A stretch of 64,000 nucleotides of DNA from Enoplolaimus lenunculus (taxonomy: Eukaryota > Nematoda > Enoplea > Enoplida > Thoracostomopsidae), in contig JASANG010000705.1 of assembly GCA_030248215.1 (NCBI GenBank), positions 24,405 to 88,404 of the forward strand, given 5' to 3'. The notes beneath the pieces were generated by a model, which made no database searches, was not told the origin of the DNA, and saw nothing but the letters and a program-made list of their open reading frames with translations. Numbering within the stretch: the first letter of the stretch is position 1; each line of letters starts with the position of its first letter. The translations under genes and the position numbers were made by a program. Shown here piece after piece: positions 33,585-44,459 of this stretch.

Positions 33585-34748
33585 GTTATATCGCGTGCGA
33601 ATAATGTTGAATACGGTCTGTGCGCTGCTGTTTGGACCAAAGACCTAGGGATTGCGCATAGAACAGCGAAAAAACTAAAAGTACGTACCTACTCTAAATT
33701 GTATGTTCTAAAATGTTGGTTAATAAAATGTTTTGGACCTTTTAGACAGGTTGTTTAATTCGATTGTTATTGTTATTTCTGCGTTGAAAATGGACAAAAT
33801 TTTGCTCAAAAGTAGGACCGGTTTTGCCGTTTTAATACGGCAGTTTTTTTACTCTCCCGGCCCATGTTAATGATTGGGGCCTGCCCGCGAAGCTAAGCCT
33901 AAGCTTAATCCTAGGCCTACGTTGACAGCGTATACCTAGACATAAGCCTATGCCGTAGGTTAAGCATACGACTATTAAGCTTACATCTATAGTCTCCGTA
34001 CCGCCCAGTGGATCAGGTTCCTGTAATTAATATGTGCCTTATCACTAAATGATGGACATGTACCGTTGGATGTACCGGCGGAGGTACGAATATGGACCCC
34101 CTAAGAATTTAATGAAAAACAATTTATTTTATAGTTTTTGACACCCTGAGCTTAGCAGTACCATTTTTAAGGCTGCAGGGCCCCCGGTTCAAAAGTTATG
34201 GACCTTTAAACTTAGCTACCTCACCATTAATCAACAGACAATAAGTGCCACACATATTTAAAAATGTGAAACGGTTCGCATAAAGGCCTGTTTGAAATAT
34301 TTGGTCGATGCTACTTTTAACCGTTATCAGTGTTCCATGGTACTACAATTGAGTCAGCTTCAGTTTTAGACTAATATTTTGGGTGGGCCTAGGTTTGGGG
34401 CTAGATTTATCCTTAAGATAATACTTAAAGCTTAAGTTTAGTGTTAGAATTATTCTTACTCGGAGATTTAAGATCTTTCTCATACTCACGCTTAGGAATA
34501 ATATGATGAGGCTAAGTAATGTTATCAACCCGTAAAAGTAAACATTGACCTAAATGTTTTTACATTATTTGCTGTTTCGGTTTAAGGTTGGTACAGTGTG
34601 GATTAATTGCTGGCTGGTACGCGATCTACGTATGCCGTTTGGAGGAACAAAAGCGTCAGGCGTTGGACGTGAAGGGGCACTAGAATCACTAGATTTTTTC
34701 ACTGAAAAGAAAGCGGTCTGTGTTGCGATTGGAAATTGTTCCGAGTGA
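33585..34748 (+). CDS. ALDH8A1: ALDH8A1-like aldehyde dehydrogenase, last two exons only
   Basis: Exons 33585-33680 (32 codons) and 34587-34748 join in phase 0. The first encodes VISRANNVEYGLCAAVWTKD. The second encodes GTVWINCWLVRDLRMPFGG, GREGALESLDFFTEKK and a stop. Human ALDH8A1 (2-aminomuconic semialdehyde dehydrogenase, NAD-dependent, kynurenine pathway) has the matching NCWLIRELNLPFGG, GREGAKDSYDFFTE. An AATAAA follows the stop by three bases. The N-terminal NAD-binding and catalytic Cys/Glu exons are not found upstream, where there is only satellite and repeat DNA back to the SGNH gene. Either a very long intron or a 3' gene fragment would fit. Confidence 0.75.
33859..34010 (+). mobile_element. 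telomere-hexamer MITE relic in the ALDH intron
   Basis: Starts GGCCCATGTTAATGATTGGGG and ends TCTCCGTACCGCCC. The core has AAGCCTAAGC and variants. Degraded. Confidence 0.5.
34340..34551 (-). mobile_element. telomere-hexamer MITE relic in the ALDH intron
   Basis: Keeps CAGTTTTAGACTAATATTTT, weak TTAGG hexamers and the end CGTAAAAGTAAACATTGACC typical of the TTACTTTTAGGG subfamily. The left end is lost. Confidence 0.45.
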
Positions 34749-35167
34749 AAATAAAGCAATTACTCAAGGGAACACGGGATACCAGTGTGTCTATTTACCC
34801 GCTCCCCGAGTCGAAAGGCGTACACAACTCGCGTCAAAAATGTTTTTTTCGCGTTTTAAAAAGCGTTTCTATTAAAACTGAAAATAGCGTTTTGAGAAAT
34901 GCTAAAAGCATTTGCTTGATCGATAGCTTTTTGCTGCATCAGCGATTCATTTCAGAGTTCGTCCGCTTCGAAAAATGCGTCTTTAAAGATGCTGTTTGAT
35001 GCGTTAAAAGTGTTTAAGAGTAAAGGTTTATTAAAATTATATGGTTTCGAACTGATATCCCGGCTACGATTCTACATGTATTGTCGGAATGATTCATGTT
35101 AAATTTAAAAATGGATTTTATTCAATATTACAAAGAAATTTTTTTAAATATAGCTTTGGAAATATAC

Positions 35168-35385
35168 ACTGTAAAAAATGGGGAGTCAAATTGACTCTTT
35201 CGGAAATAGGCTTTTCCTGACTACACAAACCGAGTCAAATTTGACTCCGCCAGAGTCAAATTGGACTCACTGAGCGACTCAGTGAATCGAATTTGACTCT
35301 GGCGGAGTTAAATTTGACTCAGTTTGTGTAGTCAGGAAAGGCCTATTTCTGAGAGAGTCAATTTGGCTCACCATTTTTTACAGTG
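35168..35385. mobile_element. palindromic MITE, CACTGTAAAAAATGG ends
   Basis: Nearly a full-length palindrome. CACTGTAAAAAATGGGGAGTC faces CTCACCATTTTTTACAGTG, with GAGTCAAATTTGACTC modules repeated inside. Copies in both orientations of GGCTTTTCCTGACTACACAAA complete the arms. Confidence 0.85.
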
Positions 35386-35465
35386 TGTATATGTAAATAT
35401 ATACATAGTATATATATATATATAATTTACATTTATTGTTATATATTTTATTTATGATATACATA

Positions 35466-35674
35466 CACTACAAAAAATGGTGAGTCAAATTGACCCCCTT
35501 CGAAATAGGCTCTACGGGACTACAAAAACTGAGTCAAATTCGACTCCGTCAGTGTCAAACGTGCACCTAAGTGAGTCGAATTTGACTGTGGAGGAGTGGA
35601 ATTTGACTCAGTGTGCGTAGTCCCGTACAGCATATTTCTGAGAGAGTCAATTTGACTCACCATTTTTTGCAGTG
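35466..35674. mobile_element. palindromic MITE, CACTGTAAAAAATGG ends, second copy
   Basis: Same structure as the copy 80 bases upstream, with more changes: CACTACAAAAAATGGTGAGTC facing CTCACCATTTTTTGCAGTG. An AT-rich microsatellite (35393-35422) lies between the two. A third, short piece is at 39888-39941. Confidence 0.8.
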
Positions 35675-35772
35675 TATATATGTATATGTATATATGTTGA
35701 CACTATTAGTTTATTAAAAGTAAATTTTTTTGCGTAGTTTGGCCATAGGTGAGTAATATCGTTGTCAAGTAA

Positions 35773-35880
35773 AAGAAACGGAAGCCGAATCATAAGCCTA
35801 ATCGTAAAACCTTACCTTAAACGTAAGCCTAAATTTAAGCTAAAGCCTAAACATAAGTTAATCCTAAAGCCTAAGCGTTT
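35773..35880 (+). repeat. telomere-like hexamer relic
   Basis: A run of degenerate CCTAA(A/G) hexamers (AAGCCTAAATTTAAGC, AAAGCCTAAGCG) without recognisable element ends. Confidence 0.4.
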
Positions 35881-36235
35881 TCGCTTCCCAGACTCTAAAT
35901 CAGCACGTCCCCAAATGGCAGACACCTATTTTTAGCGTGGTCCGTGTTCTTATGATTGCAAAAACTTTAAGATCAACGAAAGTTGCAAAGTAGGTTTAAA
36001 TTCTGTCCTATAAGCCGAAAAAATTCACAGCGGCGGGCAGTGATTTAAAAAAATTGACATACGGTTCGAAACGTTTTCGGGGGGTCAATTTATTTAAAAA
36101 GGATGAGCCCTATTGCCCCCGCCTCGTTGTAGGCACTCATGGGCGACCGTGGAAGATTTAAACAGGAGGTGCAGTAAGAAATTTTATACCAGATGTAGCC
36201 ATGAAAATTTAAACACTATTTGGTCCATGTATAGA

Positions 36236-36400
36236 ACAGGTCCCTACAAATTTCCCGGGAAATATCCCAGTTTCCCAAAATTCCAATTTCCCGAGTAATA
36301 TTCGAATTTCCCAAAATTTTAATTTCGCGGGTTATATATTCCAAAGTCCCAATTTCCTAAAATCCGATTCCAAATTGGTCGAGTCCAATTACGAATTGGA
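36236..36400. repeat. low-complexity AATTTCCC-type repeat
   Basis: Short TTTCCC and CCAATTTCCC motifs repeat about ten times (e.g. CAGTTTCCCAAAATTCC). No gene is seen. It begins next to a lone MITE-end motif (CCATGTATAGAACAGG). Confidence 0.45.
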
Positions 36401-36401
36401 C

Positions 36402-36820
36402 TACAGTACTGACCCGAATAAGGGGGTTATAAGAGGGAATGGAAATTTTGAATCCCAATCAATAGGAATCCGTATCCTTAATAAGTGTTCGTAAGCGGAT
36501 AGAATCCATAAACCCTACTTAGAGTCCATAAATTTCAAAAATCCCTCATTGGAATGCATAAATGACTCCAGGATCATATCAAACTGAGTTCGAAACTTTA
36601 AATCATAAGTACTAAAGTTTTGAAAGTACATTCCTAAAAGTATAACTTTGCATTATCGCTCAAGCTTTTGATACAAAATAAATAAACGTATAATTCAACG
36701 AATAGAGTTGCAATACCGGATATATCAGTAACGAAGGTGGCGGAGGGCGGGTTAAAAATAACCAACAATGTGTAACCACATAACGAGGGGGATTAGCCTC
36801 TGTAGGAGCCAAATAAATAT
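36402..36820. mobile_element. MITE, TACTGTAGTGACCCGAATAAG-end family
   Basis: Left end TACAGTACTGACCCGAATAAG. The core motifs ATGACTCCAGGA, TTCAACGAATAG and TAGCCTCTGTAGGAG are in family order. The right terminal inverted end is missing. It lies directly downstream of the UGT gene (minus strand). Confidence 0.7.
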
Positions 36821-36879
36821 CTTTGTTTGAATCCTTATGGCATTTGGCTTAAGATTTATGTTGTCGTTGTTTCCACTTC

Positions 36880-39799
36880 TTAAAATGCACGCCGTTTTTT
36901 TGAACTTTGCTCATGAAATTTTTTGAGGTTAAGGCATACCCGGACCAATTTGTAAAAAGTTACCATACTTAAAATTGCTGCAGTTACGGCGCAAATTAAA
37001 ACATCGAAACAATAATACTGCAACCAGGTAAGGTTTCGGCCTCGAATTGCTAATAAATGCATATGATTCGAGTGTTTTAAAGCAAATTCTATCCAATTAA
37101 CTCCCATTTCAAGTTTGTCAGCAAAAACGTCGTTCATTCGTTGCTTTAATCGTTGAATATTTCGGCGATAAATGTGATTGGTGGAAACTCGACGAATAGC
37201 AGTTGAGATTGTTTCAAAAGTTAAATTTTGTTTTTGAAGTGAAACTCCAGTTTTGAAACGGTCAATTAATACGCGAGAGTTCGTTGCTTGTTCGGCCCAA
37301 ATGGGTAAAGCAATGAAAGGGACAGCGGCGCATATTGCGTCTCGGACACTTTTCAGTCCCATATGTGACATAAACGCGATTGTCATTGGATGATTCAAAA
37401 TTACAATTTGAGGTAGCCAATCAGAAACGAGTATGTTTGATGAAAAATTTAAGTCGGTTTTGTGATTGGATACTATTTTGGCCAATGGAGGCCCGTTATA
37501 TTGCCAGACGAATTTGAATTGAGGTAGAGCTCGGAATGATTTATAAAGCTCGGCAATAGTTGTATTATCTACTGAATACCAATTTACCATGTGTCCAAAT
37601 GCTATTAGGATTGTTCCTTGTGATTTAGGATCACTTATAAATGCAGAATACGGTTCTGGTACGTCAAAACTCGGCCCTCTTCTGTTCTGTGCCTCGCAAG
37701 AAGTGTCTTCGGTGCTAATTTCGTCTACTACTCTGGGTCGTGCGTTGTCAAATTCTGCTGGATACGGAAATAACGACAACAGAGCTCGTTTGTCTACTTC
37801 TGGGTAGTTGAATGGTTTAAAATTGAGAAATTCTGCTCCAAGGTCATGGCTGATTATTTGAGTTAGGCTTCGTTGTACCATACAAGCAATGAGGGGGTCG
37901 ATCACATGAATGTTGACGAAATTACGGACCCGATGTGTAAATTGGCGAACGTCGTATGTCCAATCAAAACTTGGTGCATCACTTATTGGTTGCGGTACGG
38001 CGCGATGACGTTGTGTCCACGACATAGGGAATGTCGTCGAGGTAATGACGTACGGTGCTCCTAAACTAAGAATAAGAATAAAAAAATTATTGCTGAGATT
38101 ATGTTGCGGAAATATGGCTTGGCTCTGCTTCCCTTGGATCAGGAAGCAAAAGGTGTTAGCGGATTTAGTCTTGGCGGAAGGCGGATAGAACCGTATAAAA
38201 GGAAAACTCGAAATTTTTATAAAGATAATTATGAAACCAGTTGTATAGGGCTGAACCTGATTTAATCTAAAATCCAAAATTTAAATTTTTTTAATTGAAC
38301 GCATGTCAAAATCTCAAAACACGGACTTTATCAGTAATCCTTTAATTTTTACTTTTAAATGCTAACATTAAGATTGTTTGTTTGTTAGCTTTACACTCGC
38401 ATTGGTATATAGTGTCAATATGTTGATGTGAAGAAAATTTTTTACTTCTTGATTTTGAGGTTCTTACATTGCATATGCGTAGAGCCCGTCATACACTGGG
38501 CCAGGCCCGGAGCCAATGGGTGAAGTGCAGGGGAGGCTCAGCCTTTTTGGAAGAATCCCCCCTTGCCCTAAAAGTTTACAAATTTGCTTGTAAGTCATAG
38601 AAAACTATTGTATTCCCCTCCTGAAAAATATTTAGCCACAATATTAAGATGACCTGGCTACGAGCCTGCACTAAACAATCAATGCCTATCTATAGATCGT
38701 GTCATACACTGGGTACACAACTGACAAGAGCTCACAGTGTTTTAATTTACCAATCATTTGAGTGATAATCAAACCACAAGGTGAAACGATTGTATCTAAC
38801 ACGAGCAAGTCCCATTTGGAATTTTTCAAAATTTTAAACCATTCGCGATGTTGGTGTGCTGTTAGTCGGCATATTTCAATGCAACATTTCCACGGATCAA
38901 GCTGTAATGTTTACCACCAGCGAAAATGAAAAAATTAAAATTATAAAGTTAAACTTTCAATTGTAAGATTATGCCTCAGTCTAAAAATCATATCGAAAAT
39001 ACAAAACACATTTCATGTTCTGAAAAACATGCATTTATGGGATTAGATTTACTGTAGTGACCCGAATAAGAGGGGGGTAATAAGAGGTTGGGGGTCCCCA
39101 ATTCGGTTCCAATCAGTAGGAGTCCGTATCCCTAATAAGAACTACCGTCCAACTTTATATTCATTTATTAGTACTCAAAGGTTACACTGTCCCGCTGAAT
39201 ATCATATGATATTCGTTGAAATTTTTAATATCATATAATATTTTAGCATAAATGTCCCACAGTATCACGTGACTTACCGTTCCTTGTACACACTGATCAT
39301 ATGAGATCAGTGGTTTGTAAGCTAATGTCATATGACATTCGAGTTTTGTCTGTTGACCCGATACGAGTGCTCGAATTTTAACGTTGGCGTCGAATCAACA
39401 TGGGACAACCGTGTCCCGCCTGTTCCGGTTATAACGTGAACCCCGCATAACAGATCCAACAGTATTGTAACTTACAAAAAACATCGTACTTAAATCTTCT
39501 CGATTCCACGTATCCATAAGCTTTGTTGCATTTCCGTAAACAAACTGTTCGACAAAATCACGATTGCTACTTTGAACAACAACATCAATTTCTGTAAACA
39601 ACTTTGCATTCAATGGTTGTGGGACGAAAAACGTGTTCCACATTGTTACGTTATGCCCTCGGCGACCCAGGGCGTCTGCAAGCGGTTTGAGTGATTTTTT
39701 GTGACTCGAAGCCATGTGAAGAGGAAGAAATAGAATATTGACACTGTGAACTGCGCTGGTTGATAATAAAAGTATGCAAAGTAAGCGTAGATTGTACAT
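36880..39799 (-). CDS. ugt: UDP-glycosyltransferase (UGT), complete, three exons
   Basis: Membrane enzyme that moves sugar from a UDP donor to small lipophilic compounds. Minus-strand exons: 39799-39476, 38901-38751, 38060-36880, with phases 0 and 1. They total 1,656 bases, or 551 residues, a normal UGT length. Signal peptide at 1-19 (LLCILLLSTSAVHS), then the acceptor-binding start with catalytic His33 (ASSHKKSLKPLADAL) and RGHNVT. The partner Asp144 lies in DLLVLD. The UGT signature spans about residues 370-431 (VSDWLPQ, NHPMTIAFMSHMG, PIWAEQATN). The usual HGG reads HMG here and the usual DQ reads EQ, so donor use may differ. A membrane segment at about 507-532 and a lysine-rich tail (SSKKRRAF) suit an ER enzyme facing the lumen. 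Confidence 0.85.
39050..39138. mobile_element. 5' fragment of the TACTGTAGTGACCCGAATAAG-end MITE
   Basis: Begins TACTGTAGTGACCCGAATAAG and stops after TCCGTATCCCTAATAAGA. It lies in UGT intron 1. Confidence 0.65.
39197..39339. repeat. cluster of four CATAT-centred palindromes
   Basis: GAATATCATATGATATTC (39197-39214), AATATCATATAATATT (39227-39242), CACTGATCATATGAGATCAGTG (39291-39312, one mismatched pair) and AATGTCATATGACATT (39324-39339). A CACGTG lies between the second and third. All are in UGT intron 1. They could be sites for dimeric regulators or a small repeat. Confidence 0.6.
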
Positions 39800-39944
39800 G
39801 ATGCAGTTTATTTGCTATTTTTACTAATTTAGAAGTAAAAGAAATGAAAGGTTTATGAAATGATAGCTGTGACAGTTGAGCTATCACGGCAAAAAATGGT
39901 GAGTCAATTTGACTTTCTCCGAAATAGGCTTTTCCTGACAGGAA

Positions 39945-40162
39945 TAATTTTGCCAATCCGATCAGTATATACTCTACTCGGCTATACTCGTCACTCGGCT
40001 AATCACGTCAGTACCGCAAAAAACGTTGAATGGTTGAAATGCAATGGATGCGATATGTGGTATCATTGCCACTGTGGTAAACAGTATAGAAATGGTGCTT
40101 TTGTGTGCAACTTGTGCGTTCCTAAATATTCACGTGATCTTCAAGCGCTTGGTTTGGAATAG
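39945..40162 (+). pseudogene. orphan terminal exon with half a PHD finger
   Basis: The frame ends at 40162 and encodes WLKCNGCDMWYHCHCGKQ, FVCNLCVP and a short tail. This is the second half of a PHD finger (C-x2-C, H-x2-C and C-x2-C ligands). AATAAA follows at about 40175. The first Cys pair is absent, and a MITE piece (39888-39941) and the divergent UGT gene lie just upstream, so the rest of the gene is missing. It resembles the PHD exons at 21.9-23.0 kb only in general pattern. Confidence 0.5.
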
Positions 40163-40550
40163 TGTTTTAAATTCCAATAAATTTGTATATCTGTGTAATT
40201 AATGTGTTTGTTTGAGTATTGTTTGCTTTACTTTTTGATTTTTACCGTTACGTATTATTTGTGGTGGAAAACTATTATTTTCTCACCGCAGAACGCGAAA
40301 AAAATCAGTCATTTCATAAGCATCTCAAATTTATAAGCTGACAGTTTGGTTTTTTATACAGTGCTGGTTCATGCTATGTTACGTTTTGTTCTTTTCACTG
40401 TTATTTTGCTCCTTTCTTTACTTTGTTCCATTAGTTTATTTCATTATTCGAAGTGAATTTTTAGTGAATGTGTTGTATTTCACGGGTTTTTAGGTTAAAC
40501 AATAATTCGTAAATAACGCAAAAGTAAAGCAAGCATAGTTGACGACTTAC

Positions 40551-40706
40551 GGCAATAGCCGGGTCAAATGACGGGAATTGCCGTAACAGTTCATATGCTA
40601 AACATAGGGGCATCATATGGTGACGTAAATAACCGAGTCTACTATAATCTTTTGTCAATGTGTTAAAACGTTTCATTGGTGTCCAAATTTCTGGATGGCT
40701 ATTCAC
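40551..40706 (-). CDS. possible isolated exon, unidentified
   Basis: On the minus strand a protein-like frame (HPEIWTPMKRF, LRHHMMPLCLAYELL, FPSFDPAIA) ends at a good GTAAGT donor at 40550-40545. The acceptor is uncertain (GTGAATAG near 40693). No partner exons were recognised downstream, and I do not recognise the family. Confidence 0.25.
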
Positions 40707-41933
40707 AGGCGAAAGTAGACGACAAAAATAACGGATGCGGAAAACGAATATTTAAAGTAAAGTTGAAAAAAGTTGACGTACTCAAATTCTTATTGTTTTG
40801 ACTGAATTGTTGTATTTATGATACAAATGAAACAATTGTAATATCTTTCTATTGAGTAATTATATATAAGTGAGTTTCAACTATGAGCATACATATAAAC
40901 AAGTTTTCCGGTATATTTTTTCGTAATGGAAACGGAAGACCGTTTTTTGTTTTTGGAAACGGATATCTGGTTGCACCCTGATACCTGCGAGACCCCAGGG
41001 CGTGTTAGCTTGTACGCCAACTGTAAAAAAATTAAACATTCGTAAACAATAAACGAAACCGCACTAATCTACAAATCAGACTTTAGCTTTGCTTAGCAGA
41101 TACTGTTAAACTATTTCTTCCTTATCTTCAATTAAATACATTCATATCAACTTTTAAGGCTAAGTTTTATTGGAGCCGGCAAGTTTGTAGGTTTGTACAA
41201 AAGGGGTCAGTGCTGAAACAAGCAGGCGTGGAGACTCCCCCAAATTCCATGTTGGGATCGCTAAACGCGCTGGCCAATTCAGGTTTTTGCTGTGGAATAT
41301 TCTATTAGACCAAGCCTATCCTCTCCCCGAATTTCAACACGCTTCAAAAATAAGAATTTCGGCAAATTGCAAACCGTCGGGCCTAAGAAGTTAACTTGGC
41401 CTTGCATCTGACGGTTCATAATTATGGTAAAGCGTAACACAATTTACAAATGTTCGAACCAACTGGGGAAGGCACATGGCGCGCCTCAAACCGCATTTTG
41501 TCACCGCTGTTGAAATTCTGGCTGACGTAGCTAAAATTTAATTTCTAAAGAGCATAACAAGGTACAGGTGTTGGTGAACAAGCGCAGCGAACAAGAAATT
41601 CGTTTTTACATTAACTACCTGATGCTATACCTGTATTCTAAGGCCTGTTAAGTGACTGAAGCCATTATACGAATCACGATAAAATTAAAATAGAGAATGA
41701 AAATTCGCAAAATAAGCGAGCGCGAAGCCTGACGCATTTCGTAACTATACCTATGTGTTTTTATTGAACTGGCTAAGGTGAGGGCCTTGTTTGGGGGTGC
41801 CTCATGAATGGGATGGACATAAAGATGGATTCTGCAAACCTAAAGGGAGTTCGGTTGGGCAAACCCTAGGTTTCAAAGCATTTTTCACAGTCATTCTAGA
41901 TCTCCTTTCAGAAATTTCTGGTTTGCTATTGGT
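40707..41933. other. gene-free stretch with one repeat fragment
   Basis: About 40880-40980 carries the GGAAACGGATATCTGGTTGC and CACCCTG end of the CAGGGTGCAA repeat. Elsewhere I see no gene or clear repeat. Confidence 0.4.
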
Positions 41934-42061
41934 GTAGAACCTAAATGTTATACTTGAGAACCTGAATTTAATATGAGTTTAAGAATCCAGATAAGCAGTA
42001 GAACCTAAATGTTATACTTGTGAACCTGAATTTAATATGAGTTTAAGAATCCAGATAAGCA
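41934..42061. repeat. 64-bp tandem duplication
   Basis: GTAGAACCTAAATGTTATAC through GAATCCAGATAAGCA occurs twice in a row with one base difference, so it is recent. Confidence 0.85.
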
Positions 42062-42199
42062 TTAATATTTCAGTTTAGGAAGCATGTTACTAACAGCTTA
42101 AGATTTATAGCACCATCTAGACTGCGACATTACAACTTCTGAAATAGTTTGTAACCGAGTTTTTAAATGTTGCGAACATTACTAAAAATAAGTAGCTTC

Positions 42200-42570
42200 C
42201 ATGGTGTAAACGGATAATAAGAATAATGGAAGCGGAAAGAGAAACAAATAAACGGATATTGAAGTATAAAATTTCAAAGATATTATATTTTTCTGCCAAC
42301 AACAATTGAGGCGTTCATATATTCGCCGATTTTTAGTAAATATTAAAGAAATAATAGTGGATGCATCGAGATTAAGACTCTAGATGAATTTCGTAATTTA
42401 TATTTCGTTTCGAAAAATTGTAGCATATTTGTAACCGAAAATCGCGAGTTTATATACGTGATTTGTAACTAATTTTGAACGTAAAAATAACAAAATTTCC
42501 TTTATTTCTATAACGAAAACGGAAACCAACACCGATTTTTACCGGAAACGGATATCCGGTTACACACGGG
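42200..42570. mobile_element. MITE with CAGGGTGTAA-type ends
   Basis: Starts CATGGTGTAAACGGATAATA and ends GGAAACGGATATCCGGTTAC followed by ACACGG. Inner AAAACGGAAACC and GGAAGCGGAAAG motifs face each other. It has no coding capacity. Confidence 0.55.
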
Positions 42571-43017
42571 TGGCTACAGTTTTGTTTCGTACGATAATTT
42601 GAAACAGTTTTTATTTTCAGTTCACCATGTTTTTTTAGTTTTACTGATTGTTTTTTCGTTTGTCATCTTTATTTCACTCAAATGACAAAACCAATGTAAT
42701 GATCAATAAAGTGAAAACTATTTCAGCTAAACACCAGTTAAAACAATAAACCAGTTGTAACTTAGTAATAACGTTTTCAGGTCTGAAAAGATAGCGCCAA
42801 CCGGAGACAGTAGAAACTTTGACTCATGTACACGTTTCCTAACATTTCAAGTGAATGCTTTTAGGTTCATGCTTATGTTTGGGCAAAGATTTAGTCCTGA
42901 GCATGTGGGGTGAATATGGTTTGATGAAGGTATATAAAAATAAGACGTATTGTACCAGTAAACCTATGTGCTAGCGTTGGGCTGCGCTACATTGCTAATC
43001 GTGCAAAAACTGGATAA

Positions 43018-43270
43018 AAATGCTTATTTATTCGCGGGTAACAGTGGATAAGCGCGGGTTGGGTAAAAATTTCAGTCGTGGGTATAACCTCGGGTAAAGA
43101 TGTTAGGCGGGTAAAAAATTGACTGTTTTTTCATGCGCCAAGCTGTTAGGTGCGGGTAAAAGGTAGGTCGTGGGTAGATATTTTGAGCGGGGGTATATAT
43201 ACTTGCGGGTAAAAAGTTCTTGTTGGTGTGCGTAAAGCGCGAGTCGGGTAAAAAATCTTTACCCACATCC
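43018..43270. repeat. degenerate GCGGGTAAAA minisatellite
   Basis: About ten occurrences of (G)CGGGTAAAA or GTGGGTA spaced 15-30 bases apart (TCGCGGGTAACA, GGCGGGTAAAAAATTG, TGCGGGTAAAAGG). Confidence 0.6.
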
Positions 43271-43366
43271 GGCTATGTGTGCGAGGCTGATTTTTCTTTA
43301 CTGTATTCTACAGTTGCAAACGTTTTCAATTTTTCTTTTTCAACAACCATAATAGACACCATCGTA

Positions 43367-43795
43367 TTCCAATATGTGTGTAGCATATATCACCAGTTAG
43401 CAATAGGACTTATAGCCGATATCTCGCCAATTCGTCGCCCGACAGCTCGCTTACCGACAGCTCGTCGACCGACATCTCATCGAGCCTTACCATAACTTTT
43501 CGCCGTGAATAGGACTATGGTGGTGGTCGATTCTACATGATGTGAAGGCGACAAATTCTTGGTGTCGACAAAGCATCGGTTTAACGAGTTGTCGGTCGAC
43601 GAATTGTCGCAGATTCGTTCCTTGTAATTTGAGAACCAGTGAATCAAATTATTCAAAATCGTGCATATTCGTTAGAACGGATGTTGTTTTCTGCGACTTT
43701 GAGAAATTACTCGTTTGAATTCTGTAGCGATTCGGTTTTTAAAATCTACCGCTACTAATAACTGGTGATAGATGCTACACACATTTGAGAATACG
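43367..43795. mobile_element. MITE with TGTGTGTAGCAT-ATATCACCAGTTA ends and a nested CGACAA element
   Basis: ATGTGTGTAGCATATATCACC and AGTTA at the left face AACTGGTGATAGATGCTACAC and ACATTTGAGAATACG at the right. The middle (43420-43610) is the CGACAA/TTGTCG module element. A lone half of the outer family lies at 50597-50636 (mirror near 63020-63055). Confidence 0.6.
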
Positions 43796-43827
43796 CGCAA
43801 AACTATTAATTGCAAGCCGTTAACGGC

Positions 43828-44397
43828 TTAACCACCAATACGAACATAATTTTGTCGAACGGTCGGCTCGTTTGAAAACAGCTTTCTCGACAGAAACCCT
43901 ACGACCCCAGACTGTTGATTATTTTGACGTCCAGGGTCAAAATCAGCAAACGCCATCCGATTCATATTTTGCCACAGGGGTTGCCCCCACTCCGCCACCG
44001 TATTTTCATTAAACAAAGCCAAAGGGTGTACCATGGCATGACTAGTTGGTTTTGCTCGTTTGTATTTATTTTGTCTTTTATTCTCGATTTCTTGAAGATT
44101 GCCATGTTTAGCTTTCGACGCCAAATAATTTGAAAATAATTCACACTTTTCCGGTCCACATTTGTCGGCTTCTGAGCGAATATCGTAGCTCAACGTTGTT
44201 CCTTGGTTATGGTTTGTATTTCCGGCATCGTGAGGAAGTTCCACGTCTGGCGACAAAGTACGGGTACGTTTTCCGAATGCTGAGTACACATGAAACCACG
44301 GTTGGCGCATGTATTTATACGCTTTCAAGTAGATGACGTTTACTTGGTTTGAGTGAAATATTTGGGAAATTAAAATTAATACTGTTAAGAGTCTCAT
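43828..44397 (-). CDS. secreted precursor ending YVRIGG, candidate neuropeptide precursor
   Basis: Single-exon 189-residue protein. A hydrophobic signal peptide (MRLLTVLILISQIF) is followed by QPWFHVYSAFGKR at 32-44, a Gly-Lys-Arg amidation and cleavage site that would free a peptide ending SAF-amide. More basic pairs follow (KR near 107-114, RK near 171-172), with a long acidic or polar spacer. The C-terminus is RQNYVRIGG. The final Gly could donate an amide. The gene at 46405 has the same ending, which suggests that both are peptide precursors. The tail is reminiscent of FMRFamide-like DYIRF-Gly endings with Ile in place of Phe. This is inference from pattern; no family was matched. Confidence 0.6.
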   Translation of the reverse strand: MRLLTVLILISQIFHSNQVNVIYLKAYKYMRQPWFHVYSAFGKRTRTLSPDVELPHDAGNTNHNQGTTLSYDIRSEADKCGPEKCELFSNYLASKAKHGNLQEIENKRQNKYKRAKPTSHAMVHPLALFNENTVAEWGQPLWQNMNRMAFADFDPGRQNNQQSGVVGFLSRKLFSNEPTVRQNYVRIGG

Positions 44398-44459
44398 TAT
44401 AACTTTAATATTTAGGTAAAATGGGCAGATGCTTATAATTTCAATCAGTAAACAAATTT

